In this document: one piece after another, positions 50,439 to 61,319 of the stretch
How positions within the stretch are numbered: position 1 is the stretch's first letter
Layout of the letters: each line of letters begins with the position of its first letter
Assembly: GCA_963682175.1 (NCBI GenBank)
Contig: OY821770.1
Span: 18,320,501-18,384,500 of the forward strand
Direction: 5' to 3'
Source of the DNA: Triglochin maritima
Lineage: Eukaryota > Streptophyta > Magnoliopsida > Alismatales > Juncaginaceae
DNA: 64,000 nt
Position numbers and translations under genes: made by a program
Notes under the pieces: model-generated
The model's database searches: none
What the model saw: the letters and a program-made list of their open reading frames with translations, nothing else
What the model was told of the DNA's origin: nothing

Positions 50439-50443
50439 CTAGT

Positions 50444-51478
50444 AGAGGACCAAATCAAGAAATGACCTTAAAGTGACCTAGAGATACAAGATGAACTTCG
50501 CATTTTGGCACACCAATCAGTTTAATTCATTTTTTCTTCAATTGTCAAGGTGCATGAGCATATTTTGGCAACCACAATGATGACCCATAGAAACTAGATT
50601 TGATTGATATCATTCACACCCTTGAATTTCGTATTCTTGATGCTTTTAATGAACATAGTGTTGGGAGTCACACATGAGTTACCACAAGCTTTGCAGAAAA
50701 GAAGATCAAGGTATTTTCAATGCATGACACATCTAAAATCGGTAAAAAGACAACTACAAGTGATGGGGGATAGTGGATGTGAGCTTTTGTTACATGACGT
50801 GTTAACCTTTTGGAGCAATAAAATATCCCACATGGACGAGAATTTTGTCCCAGAAGGGCGACAACCGGGGGGGGAGGGGGGATCTTCGTCGCTACCAAGT
50901 TCGGTTTGTTTACATAGTGATAAAAATGCAACTTTAATATGTGAATACCGTTTTGATGAAGCAAAAAGAGTTTCTTCTCTTTATTGCATGTCATGATACC
51001 AAAGGATTGTTTAGTGCTTTTGATAAGAGTATATTTGTCAGTCTGACCCAGTTTTATCCATGCGAGGTTTCTGGCTTAACACTATATGGAATTGTAGATG
51101 CAACTAAAAAATTCTTTGATCTTCGAGATGACGAAAGTTTATTGATGTCGGAGGAATTAGAGGACTTTCTCGAAGTTAGGTGACAATAAGGAAACACGCA
51201 ATCTTCTTATTCATATATTTTTAGCGTTGATATTGCTTGTTGCCACAACCACAATGGAAAGAGCTTTCTCTACAACGAATTTTAGAAAGAGTCCACTTAG
51301 TGATCGTATAATCGGTGGACTTAACAATGATTTTCTACTTACGTACACTAAGAGACATATTTTTAGAACTACTGATAATGAAGCAATAATGCAAAGATTT
51401 TATAACAAAAAAATCGAAAGGACTGTTGTATTTTGTATTGACATATTTTTTTTAAAATTTGCTTTAATACATTTATAA
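50444..51478 (+). pseudogene. C-terminal part of hAT transposase (dimerisation domain)
   Basis: Three frames carry one after another the end of a ZMYM1-like hAT transposase. They are 50604-50870 (NIVLGVTHELPQALQK, KRQLQVMGDSGCELLL), 50941-51183 (FIACHDTKGLFSAFDKS, LTQFYPCEVS) and 51227-51478 (LLVATTTMERAFSTTNFRKS, LNNDFLLTYTKRHIF). The last is the hAT C-terminal dimerisation motif. Frameshifts near 50870 (a G-run) and 51190 separate them. Confidence 0.85.
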
Positions 51479-51532
51479 ATTCAAATGATATAATTTTGGG
51501 AATCCATTTGAAAATTCTTCGATCCACCATTG

Positions 51533-52399
51533 TCCCTTCTCCCTATCGGGTACGACCTCTATTACAAACCAATTAACATGCCTATCTTTTTCATTCTACA
51601 CCATATTTTAAGGGCATGATGACCCATATTTTAGCAAATTGAACCCCTAACCCCACAATCACTGCCCCATGACCATGACGAGATGGGACACGTCAGCGCA
51701 TGTTAGGGTGTATGTGTGCCCAACCACACCACTCTCTCCACTTCTCAGAAATTTAAGGGAGGGAAAAGATTATAAAATTTCCCCTCATCCCATAACATCC
51801 GATGTGGAACTAAACCCACACATGTATTTATTTTCCAACATTCCCCCATAAATCTATTGTTGATCAAGTGACAAAACATTGCAGCCTAGTGCTTTCAATA
51901 ATGGTAACTTTCGGGTTTGAACGACAACATGAGTTCTTCAAATTTACCCCACAAGAACTAAGTAAAATGAAGTTTTGAACTTGAACATTTATTGTGGAGA
52001 TGTCCATTGAGAACAACACCAAGCAGGTTATACTGTAATCTATAAGGTTGATGCATTGTGACCATGCATATGTATCATGTTTCATGAATGCTTTCAAGGA
52101 CTGACCCCCAATCCTGTAACTGCAGACACACAATTGTATCCACATAGTAGGGCATCTCCAAAGACGCACTGCTAACATTTTGTCTTAAAGACATGAACCC
52201 ATTTAGAGTCTACACTCTTACTAGACTTGCAGTTTCAGAACCATACTCATTCTTTGGGGGTATTGACACATATACAATGTATCACCTACAATGCACAATG
52301 CACAAATTTTGCAGGAACTGGTTTGCTACTCAATGGAAATTCAGAAAGGAGTCATTTCAACCATTCAATTTCCATTACACTTGTATCCAAAGCACAAAG
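51533..52399. other. Unassigned stretch between hAT relic and LTR B2
   Basis: A 104-codon minus-strand frame (52178-51864) resembles nothing I recognise. The CCGATGTGGAACTAAACCCACA word near 51799 (read as two blocks) is common in plant LTR leaders, so this may be old retrotransposon debris. Confidence 0.4.
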
Positions 52400-53775
52400 T
52401 ATTGGCCTTTAAGCCTTAATTTATGTTTTGATGATTTAACTAACCTAATCTTAATCACAATCAAATGTAGTGTAACACACCTTATGCATAGAATATATAT
52501 TGTATTATGCTAACATCTACAGGTGATCAAGACTCAATGAAGAATGGAATGATATCAACACATGTAATCAAGCAAATTGAAGACATGTAATTTTGCCTTT
52601 ATTTGAGTCTTAGGAATCTATGTGAACTTGAGAATACAAGAGTTGAAACCTATTCACAAACCCACTAGGTTCCCTGTACAAGCCACACACCAAATTTCAG
52701 ATCAATTGGACTTCAAAATGTCAACCCAACCTTAGCCGGAAAATCACTTAATCCAAACCTAAACTGTTTGTCCAAAACGGTCGACCGAAACGAGTTTTCC
52801 GTTTGACCATTTCTATCAGTTAATTGTTAACTCCAACAGTGATCTTTCCCAACTCAAGTGGTTGACTTATTTTGACCTTTCGGTCAACCGTTTCACGTAT
52901 TTTCATATGATCGTTATTATTGTTGTATTCTCCAACGGTCGTATTTGTATAAACTCACATAAATCCTAGAATGTATTTGGCCACCGATCGAACATTGCCA
53001 AGCAACCGGTCGACCAGATGAAGAATATTTGTGTGCCCAAAAGTCCCTGATATTTTCGGTAGGACGAACTTCCTTGTTGCGTTCGACCGCCAATCTTTTA
53101 CCTGGCCAAATCCTCCAACGGTCGACCACCCCTAGAATTAGTTTGATTGATAACTTAAGTCATAGTCCATTTGGTTTGATTGAATCTTTAGTTGGTTCGA
53201 TTGTTTCCTTATTTTTATGAAAACGGTCGACTGTTCGTCCCGTGTCGATCGACTGGTTTAGGACAGATTTCTTGAACTTAGTTTTCTGTTTTGTGTATCT
53301 TACACAATCCTTTACCAAATCAATACCAACGACTATATCTCTATAAAAGATTATAAATAGAGGTTCCCACACCTTATTTACACAACTCTCCTACTCCTAC
53401 TCCTAGCACTCCTAAAATCCCCAAATTCCTACACTACAAGCTTAAACTTCCACACTTGATCCAAATTCTTATCTTACTCAAAGTGTGCTCAAAGTTAGAG
53501 TGTTGATACTCTTGTTCTCTTATTTTGTCAAAGGTTTTAAAGGTTTTGGTGAAAGCCTGAAGCATCCCTCTCGAGTTATAAGAGGAAGAAATTGAGCTCG
53601 GTGAGGATTGTTCGCGTGTTCGTGGTGTAAAGGCTTGATCTCGGACCAGAACGAGATCGTATTAGTGAAGACGTAAGTGGAGCTTTTGGGATCGAGCGGA
53701 GCTTGCAAGAAAGGAAGTAAGACCCGAGTGGGGTGCCGAACCTTTAAAAAATTGCTGAGTCTTCTTGTGGTTTGC

Positions 53776-55004
53776 TGATGTGAATTTTATTTATACCGCA
53801 AGTGCACGACGTCAATGGAGACGTGGCAAATACGGGTCGAACACAAGGAGAGAGAGATTTGTTATTAGTGTGATTTCGATTGGGGGAAAGAAGGAGAGAA
53901 GAAATAAGTTGGTTTTGAGATTTTTGGTTTTTTAATTATCTAAAGAAAGAAACATGAACAATTAAAACTAAAACAAGAACAAAGAGGTGAATTCCGTCGG
54001 GTGGAGGTTTGGATTTAAGGTTTAGATTAGAGAATTTAGAAACTTAGAATAAATCATATTAGTTATAAAGCATTACATGATAAATGATTTAACATAAACT
54101 CAAGTAATCAAAATATACTAACACAAAATTAAAATAATAACATTCATTCATCTTCCCTTCACCCTAAATCCGTCACCTCCACCCTTTGGAAGAAGTTAGA
54201 AACTCATAGAGGGAGGAAGAAGGGGTCCTAGAGACATTACAAAAGAAAAGTAAAAACAAGAAATAAAAGACAGAATTTTATTACTAAAGTGAAGAGTACA
54301 AAACTGAAAATACAAACAACTAAAAACTAGGTCTAAGGCCAAGGACCCTTCTACCATCGTTCTCGGGCTATTTATAGCTGATACAAGGGATCCCAATATA
54401 TAAATGGAACGTACACGCGTCAATACAGCATTGGTAAAAATTTGAGCACACGGATCGACTTTTGTGCGGCTAAATCGCCGCAATTTGTACATGAGGTGCG
54501 GCGGAATCGCCACCTTTTTGGCTCAGATTTGATCCAGATTTTTCCTGTGTGTTTATGGTATGATTTGATCCTCCTTTGCGCGTCTGGATTTATTCTTTCC
54601 ATTCTTTTGAGCTCCGGATTAATTCCTTTATATATATGGAGATTCACATTGATTTTTCTTTAGATTTTCTCCATAATAATAAAAGTTACTCGTGATTTGC
54701 AATTAGGTCCTTGACTTTTTGCAATTAAGTCCCCGGCTACTTTTGTGCTTAAGTCCTTGTTCTTTTTGCAATTAGGACTTGAATGCTTTTATGCTTGGAT
54801 ACATTTCTATTCGTAACCCGATAATCTTGAGCTTGGTCTTTATGATAGAAATGAGTCTTTTGCACGCGTTAATGCTCGGGATGTGGGTAATTTGCATTCA
54901 GATCCCTGTATTCTGTAAATAAGACTAAACACATACCTTACTAGCATTTATTGATATAAAAGTGATCTAAATGAAAGACATGATGCAATGTATGCAATGC
55001 ATCA
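53776..55004 (-). repeat. Element D 3' LTR
   Basis: 1229 bp. On the minus strand it begins TGATGCATTGCATACATT and ends TAAAATTCACATCA. It holds paired palindromes GCGGCTAAATCGCCGC (54466) and GCGGCGGAATCGCCAC (54498), 32 bp apart. Confidence 0.92.
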
Positions 55005-55021
55005 AATACCCCCACACCTAG
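55005..55021 (-). other. Polypurine tract of element D
   Basis: CTAGGTGTGGGGGTATT on the minus strand directly precedes the 3' LTR. The same tract precedes the LTR of D2 at about 7314-7330. It would prime plus-strand synthesis. Confidence 0.82.
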
Positions 55022-55936
55022 ATTTTGCTAGTCCCTAGCAAAATAGAAAATACGAAAAATAAAAAAAGAGAAATCCTAACTCACTTTCGTAGGACTCACG
55101 GTTGCACTTAGCATGTGCAACAAGCCGTTAAACCTCTTTGTTGCCAAGGAGGAGGAGTGTTGTCTCCTGAGGGTTTCAGCGGATATACCCACAAAATCCT
55201 AAATCAACATTTCATTAATAGTTCTCAATATCCCTACCTCAACCTTATACATCTCACCGAGAATTCTTGCATGCTCATTATATAAATCTAACTCATTAAA
55301 AATATGACTTGGTCTTTGTTCCTCCAACATTCACACCATTAACCCTTCTACGCATGTTATTACTTAAATTATTTTGCACGCCTCCTCTAGTGGTGAAGTA
55401 TCATTCGGATCAACCATGACATGGATCATTCTTTTAGCTTTGGGCCTTCAGTATTTTTTTTCTTTTTCTTCCGTGATTCAACACATTTGCTTTTTGACAC
55501 TTTTACCCTTTTTGCATTCGTGTAGCGAGTTTGGTCGATAATCCCGAGCTGGTAGACTCAAGTTACCGGGTTTCAAGATACCCCTACGGACCAGTGACTC
55601 AAAGGCTTGGGCTTTTGTAATCATTTTGCAAAATGTGTTTTCTTCACTTTATTCCTTTATTTTTATTTTTATTTTCCTCAAGGCTTAATTGCTATTAGAA
55701 GTCCACACTTCCCGGTATATTTTCCTCAACCTCTGCTTTTTATCAACCACTTCAAAGATTTGATTCATCCAATTTAAGTGCATACATGTCTTAAAGGGCA
55801 ATGAGTTATTTCTTTGGAACTTAGATTTATGTCATAATTTCTACAAGCAGAACTATATAATAAGGAACAAAAACTCAATGCAATTTGTACACGGGTTTTG
55901 GCAGTTCAATCTTAAGCTATGTCATGAAACATTGAT

Positions 55937-55978
<42 letters not shown>

Positions 55979-56130
55979 TTTTTAGAAATAAAAGACAGAT
56001 CTATAGATAAATATATACATAAACATCCCCCCACACCTAAATCATGCATTGTCCTCAATGTATGCAAATATAAAGCAAATGCACTTATTACCTTGGTGAA
56101 CTGCGGTGGAAGGATGGAATTTGCTCAAAG
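55022..56130 (-). other. 3' non-coding region of element D
   Basis: No open frame. It is homologous in reverse to 6296-7313 of D2. It includes a (TTA)n run (55936-55980) and a second G-rich tract (TGATTTAGGTGTGGGGGG on the minus strand, about 56025-56042), both also seen in D2. Confidence 0.75.
55936..55980. repeat. (TTA)n microsatellite
   Basis: About 15 TTA-type triplets with one interruption, inside element D. Confidence 0.92.
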
Positions 56131-58497
56131 TCAACCATAGTCAGAACTGGATTGAATGACACCATATTGGTGCATGTATCCAGTTGAATTGTTCCCCATA
56201 TTGCAATGAGAGTTCTGAGTCACAGATTCCACACCCCTCACATAAATAGGTTCTCTTATTTGCTCGAGTGATGGTGGGTGTGTAGATGAATTTCTCCCCT
56301 TTTTCTTACTTCCTTTTTGATTTTGTGATGATTCAAAAATATTATAGATTCGTGATTTCATCACAACGTCACTTTGATTGCATATTATTTCTGGCTCACT
56401 ATCAATATGAAAGATATTAAATTCAGCTTTTAAGTTCCCAAAAGATAATTGCATGAGCCCATTACGACAGTTTATCAATGCTTCAGAAGTGGCTAAAAAG
56501 GGTCTGGCTAGAATTACAGGGATTTGTCGATTAGGATTTACAACAGGTGCGGTATCTAGTACGACAAAATCCACTAGGTAAATGAAGTCACCAACCTTGA
56601 TCAAAACATCCTCTACTACACCTCTTGGTTTCTTAATAGAGCAATCAGCAAATTGAAGGGTTGTCTTAGAGGGTTTTAGTGGACCAAGGTTCATTTGCTC
56701 ATAGACAGAGTACGGGAGTAGGTTAACACTAGCACCAAGGTCTAGAAGGGCTTTGTTGATAAAAGTATCTCCTATTGCACATGAAATTGTGGGACACCCA
56801 TGATCCTTATATTTTATAGGAGACGTGTTGGACAAAATAGAACTTATGTTTGCAGTTAAGAATGCCTTCTTTGGTACGTTCGTTTTTCTCTTTTTAGTGC
56901 ACAAATCTTTTAAGAATTTAGCATAAGCAGGTATTTGTTGAATCATGTCTAAGAGTGGAATGTTCACCTTAACTTGCTTAAATACTTCCAAGATTTTCTC
57001 TATTTGTGCACTTGAGTTCTTTTTGAGTCTATTAGGGAATGGAGCTTTAGGAACATAGACTCGCTCAGGTTCAGGTTGAGCTATGGGTTCAGGTTGAGTA
57101 GGTGGGTTGGGCGTTTCAGATTGGACGTCAGGTTCAATGGTCAGGTTGTAAGTGGGTGCTTGATGGCTAGATTGATTGGACACTCTAGGATTTACCACAT
57201 TGTTATCAACTTGTCTTCCGGACCGTAATGATACTACTGCATTTATTTGTTGGAACGGTCCTTCCTCATTAACCATTTGAACCGGTCTTGGGTTGTTATT
57301 TCCTGAAGGTGCTTGATAGGATTGATATGAATTATTATTAGATCTAGGGTTCACCTCAGGTTGACTTGGAAGCCGACCCTTTTCTCTTTCACCTACTATT
57401 TGTGCTAGTTGGCTGACTTGTGTCTCAAGCCTTTGTAAGGTCTGGTTGGTTGTTTGTATAAAGGTTTTCATCAAATTTTCCAAGCTTGTCAACCTAACCT
57501 CATGATCGTTATTGTTACTAAACCCAGATGATGTATTATTTTGGTTATACGGGTTTGGTTGTTGTCTAGGAGGTTGACCTTGTTGGCTTGATGAGAAATT
57601 GGAATTATTACGTCAACCCGAGTTATAGGTTGATGCGTATGGGTCATTTCTAGCATGGTTATACATGGCATTAACTTGGTCCCATTCCGCACAATCCTCC
57701 ATTACATGACCAGTCTGACCACATCTAGAGCAAGGGATAGACGAGGCTTGATTCACTCGGTTTTGGGTTCGTAGCTCTAAACTTTCCATTCTGCGCATAA
57801 GGGTAGCTAGTTTTGCTTCAGCCGCTATGTTGGCATCTACAACTAAGACACCTGGTTTGGGTTGGCTTGCTATTCTAGATCCAATACTTGGGTTAAGCGG
57901 TGTTCTAGCATTGTCCCATTGCATACTGTTTTCAGCTAATTCCTCAAGAAAAGTCGAGGCATCATTTTCATTTTTCGACATAAAGTTCCCTTGGCTTACG
58001 GATTCTACCATAACCCTAGATGTGGGTGTCAATCCCTCATAAATAATTTGGCATAATTGCCATCTCGGAATTCCATGATGAGGGCATTGGGTCAGAACAC
58101 TTTTGAATCTTTCTAGGTAGGAATAAAACGGTTCGCTCTCAGACTGAACGAATGCAACAATTTCATTCCTAATCCTCATAGTCTTATGGTTGGGAAAATA
58201 TTTTTTCAGGAATACTTGAACAAACTCAGCCCAACTCCTAATAGATCTGTCGGCTAGACTATATAGCCATTTCTTAGCGTCGTCCTTTAGTGTTAGAGGC
58301 ACGAATTTCAGACGCACTGCCTCCTCAGGGATATGCTGGTATTGCATAAGAGAGCAGATTTCCTCAAATTCTCTAAGGAAGAGATATGGGTCTTCCCTAG
58401 AGGTGAACTTAGGCAACATACTCATGTATTGTGCCTTAAGTTCGAAGTCGCGACCCGGTATGGTAGGCATAACGATGCACGATGGCTGAGCAGCCAT
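56131..58497 (-). CDS. Gag-protease of element D, with one in-frame TGA
   Basis: Gag forms the particle that packages element RNA; the retropepsin-like protease matures it. From ATG 58497, 294 codons hold the gag domain (about residues 30-170; LFLREFEEICSLM, CPHHGIPRWQLCQIIYEGL) and the knuckle CSRCGQTGHVMEDC (256-269). A TGA at 57615-57613 follows YNSG, and the same frame continues uninterrupted to 56131. The second part (453 codons from its first Met) has a coiled coil-like start, a Pro-rich linker, YVPKAPFPNRLKKN and protease motifs DLGASVNLLP and IPVILARPFLATSEALI. Nothing else is broken. The stop is either a single mutation or a readthrough site; the same stop occurs in F. Confidence 0.9.
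57613..57615 (-). other. In-frame TGA between gag and protease in element D
   Basis: The codon context is GGT-TGA-CGT, in YNSG-stop-RNNSN. It is the only stop in about 789 codons, and the matching codon in F (4014-4012) is GGA-TGA-CGC. Confidence 0.9.
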
Positions 58498-60004
58498 CGC
58501 TGGATAGCATCAATCCCTCAGAGTTATAGGTTGTGCAACAGGCGGGTCCACTACGTTCTCACCCATTGGATCCGGGTGAGGTGGTGCAGCAGATGGATTG
58601 GGGCTAAGTTCCAGACTGGAATCTAGATGAACTCGTGAGAGTCGATTACTCAAGTCCCGAATCCAAATCTGAGTGCATCGGGTTGAATCAATTTTTGAAT
58701 TCAAATTCGAAATTTAAATTCCAAATTTAATTTCACGAATTAATTACAATTTTTTTTATATTTTCGTTTTTTTAATATATTTTTTTGTTTTTTTTCAAAA
58801 GGGAAACAGACAATAGAATGAGGAAAGATGAGAAAGGAATCCTAATCTAGAGAATTTAGGTGAGAAGAGAAAGAAAACTCAGATGAGAAGGGAAACCTAA
58901 CTCTAAAGATAGAAAGAGGGTTGGTCAGAAAATTTCTAAGAAAGCACGGTTCAAACAATCCTAGACCTAGTGTCGCTTAGATCTAGACGACTCCTAACTG
59001 GTTGAGTCGAATTGATTCGCTTGATTCACCTCCCTCACTAATCAAACCAACTTGGCCAGGCCGTGTATAGCTAGTGGGGGCGCTTCCGACAGAGTCGGTG
59101 CCAATTAGACAACCACTTCGCTTGGAAGACTTACGTCAACACAAAAACACTTTCTAGACACAAATTAAATTCAATCGGCTTCAGATCATAGCAAGTCAAA
59201 CCAATTCTTCTCCTTAATTGAGTCCGAGTCCTTAAGGGTCAATGTCTAATTGATTTTAATTTAAGGCTTGGGTGACACTTTAGGATTGTGATTTGTGGGC
59301 CACGGAAGGGTGATGAAATTCCCACCGTATCTTTGCCTACGGAGTTGCCCTTAAGATAGTTTAACTTAAATCTAGCAAAGATAGTCAAACAATGGTCTTT
59401 AGAGGGGGCAATTGCAAGGTTGTATGCAAACTAGATTATATGCTTAAATGCAATCGATGAAAACCACGATACGTACCTTGACTCCAGCACTCTTCAACAG
59501 AAATTGATTTGCAAGAATTTAGCAAGAATAATGCATACAAAACACTAGATGATGCATGCACTAAGGCCTTTCTAATTTTGCCAATTTTTAGGTCAGAGTT
59601 GAATTATTGCAATTTATGGAATTTTTGCCCTACACATGCAGTTCTACGAAAAGGAAATTTTCTGAAAATAGAAATTACGAGGAAAAGAGTCAACAAATGT
59701 TACCTTATGCAATGCTCAGTCGGGTTCACCGCCCGCTCTCGAAATTTCAGATGCTCTGCGCGTTCACCCAGAGATGAGTCGCGTCCCAGAAAAATTTGAA
59801 GCCCAGAAGCTCCAAGTGTGCGGCGGATTCGCCGCAAGTTCTTCTTTAGGTGCGGCGATTTCGCCGCTCATTTAGCTCCAAATGTGCCCGGATTTCTCCG
59901 CGCACTCTGTTGTTTCCTGAAACACAAATCCAAATACTTAGATTGCGCACAAGATAAACAGAATAAAATCGAAAACACAAAAATAAACAAAATCAGCGTC
60001 GCCT
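58498..60004 (-). other. 5' leader of element D
   Basis: Long non-coding leader between primer site and gag start. Short open frames are not convincing. It includes a palindrome pair at 59820-59867. Confidence 0.75.
59820..59867. repeat. Palindrome pair in the element D leader
   Basis: GCGGCGGATTCGCCGC (59820-59835) and GCGGCGATTTCGCCGC (59852-59867), starts 32 bp apart. Same motif and spacing as in the family-D LTRs, though this site is outside the LTR. Confidence 0.9.
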
Positions 60005-60021
60005 CCCCGGCAACGACGCCA
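60005..60021 (-). other. Primer binding site of element D (tRNA-Asp type)
   Basis: On the minus strand TGGCGTCGTTGCCGGGG lies six bases after the LTR end. It is one base from TGGCGCCGTTGCCGGGG, the known tRNA-Asp primer site of Athila/Tat-like plant Gypsy elements. Confidence 0.88.
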
Positions 60022-60027
60022 AAAACT

Positions 60028-61240
60028 TGATGTGAATTTTATTTATACCGCAAGTGCACGGCGTCAATGGAGACGTGGCAAATACGGGTCGAACACAAGG
60101 AGGGAGAGATTTGTTATTAGTGTGATTTCGATTGGGGGAAAGAAGGAAAGAAGAAATAAGTTGGTTTTTGAGATTTTTGGTTTTTTAATTATCTAAAGAA
60201 AGAAACATGAACAATTAAAACTAAAACAAGAACAAAGAGGTGAATTCCGTCGGGTGGAGGTTTGGATTTAAGGTTTAGATTAGAGAATTTAGAAACTTAG
60301 AATAAATCATATTAGTTATAAAGCATTACATGATAAATGATTTAACATAAACTCAAGTAATCAAAATATACTAACACGAAATTAAAATAATAACATTCAT
60401 TCATCTTCCCTTCACCCTAAATCCGTCACCTCCACCCTTTGGAAGAAGTTAGAAACTCATAGAGGGAGGAAGAAGGGGTCCTAGAGACATTACAAAAGAA
60501 AAGTAAAAACAAGAAATAAAAGACAGAATTTTATTACTAAAGTGAAGAGTACAAAACTGAAAATACAAACAACTAAAAACTAGGTCTAAGGCCAAGGACC
60601 CTTCTACCATCGTTCTCGGGGCTATTTATAGCCGATACAAGGGATCCCAATATATGAATGGAACGTACACGCGTCAATACAGCATTGGTAAAAATTTGAG
60701 CACACGGATCGACTTTTGTACGGCTAAATCGCCGCAATTTGTACATGAGGTGCGGCGGAATCGCCACCTTTTTGGCTCGGATTCGATCCATATTTTTCCT
60801 GTGTGTTTATGGTATGATTTGATCCTCCTTTGCGCGTCTGGATTTATTCTTTCCATTCTTTTGAGCTCCGGATTAATTCCATTATATATATGGAGATTCA
60901 CATTGATTTCTTTTTAGATTTTCTCCATAATAATAAAAGCTACTCGTGATTTGCAATTAGGTCCTTGACTTTTTGCAATTAAGTCCCCGGCTACTTTTGT
61001 GCTTAAGTCCTTGTTCTTTTTGCAATTAGGACTTGAATGCTTTTATGCTTGGATACATTTCCATTCGTAACCCGATAATCTTGAGCTTGGTCTTTATGAT
61101 AGAAATGAGTCTTTTGCACGCGTTAATGCTCGGGATGTGGGTAATTTGCATTGAGGTCCCTGTATTCTGTAAATAAGACTAAACACATACCTTAGTAGCA
61201 TTTATTGATATAAAAGTGATCTAAATGAAAGACATATGAT
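60028..61240 (-). repeat. Element D 5' LTR, outer end deleted
   Basis: Nearly identical to 53776-55004. At 61240 it stops after GACATATGAT, where the partner continues GCAATGTATGCAATGCATCA. About 20 bases and the target duplication are missing, and LTR B2 sequence follows directly. Confidence 0.88.
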
Positions 61241-61319
61241 TGTCTCTACTTGTTTTTACTTATTGTTTCCGTTGCATATCATTGAATTAAGAAGAGATTA
61301 AAGAAATTGATTAGATATA

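Larger units (their letters stand above)
40348..51532 (+). mobile_element. hAT transposon relic (ZMYM1/TTF-type), split by nested insertions
   Basis: Degenerate pieces of one hAT-like transposase (TTF zinc finger, DUF4371-like middle, hAT dimerisation C-terminus) lie in order at 40348-40736, 48073-48845 and 50439-51478. They are separated by the CACTA element (40737-48069, TSD ATT) and solo LTR E2 (48846-50438, TSD CTAGT). Landmarks are NAAYCWFCYHFS (about 40660), RQHVE (about 48107), LPFRGHDE (about 48290), THELPQALQK (about 50680) and TTMERAFSTTNF (about 51250). The right end reads GATCCACCATTG, as in many hAT ends of this type. Stops and frameshifts are frequent. Confidence 0.82.
53776..61240 (-). 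mobile_element. Element D: young non-autonomous Gypsy (gag-protease only)
   Basis: Direct LTRs lie at 53776-55004 and 60028-61240. In minus orientation there is a tRNA-Asp-type primer site (60021-60005), a leader, gag-protease (58497-56131), a 3' non-coding stretch and a purine tract (55021-55005). There is no room for, and no sign of, RT, RNase H or integrase, so it resembles the TR-GAG class of terminal-repeat elements with gag only. The two LTRs differ at roughly 20 positions in 1.2 kb by eye, so insertion is recent. It sits in LTR B2; the last 20 or so bases of the right LTR and the right duplication are deleted. Confidence 0.92.

Noticed and set aside
51864..52178. 104-codon minus-strand frame
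   Set aside because: No recognisable motif and atypical composition. Kept only as unassigned sequence.
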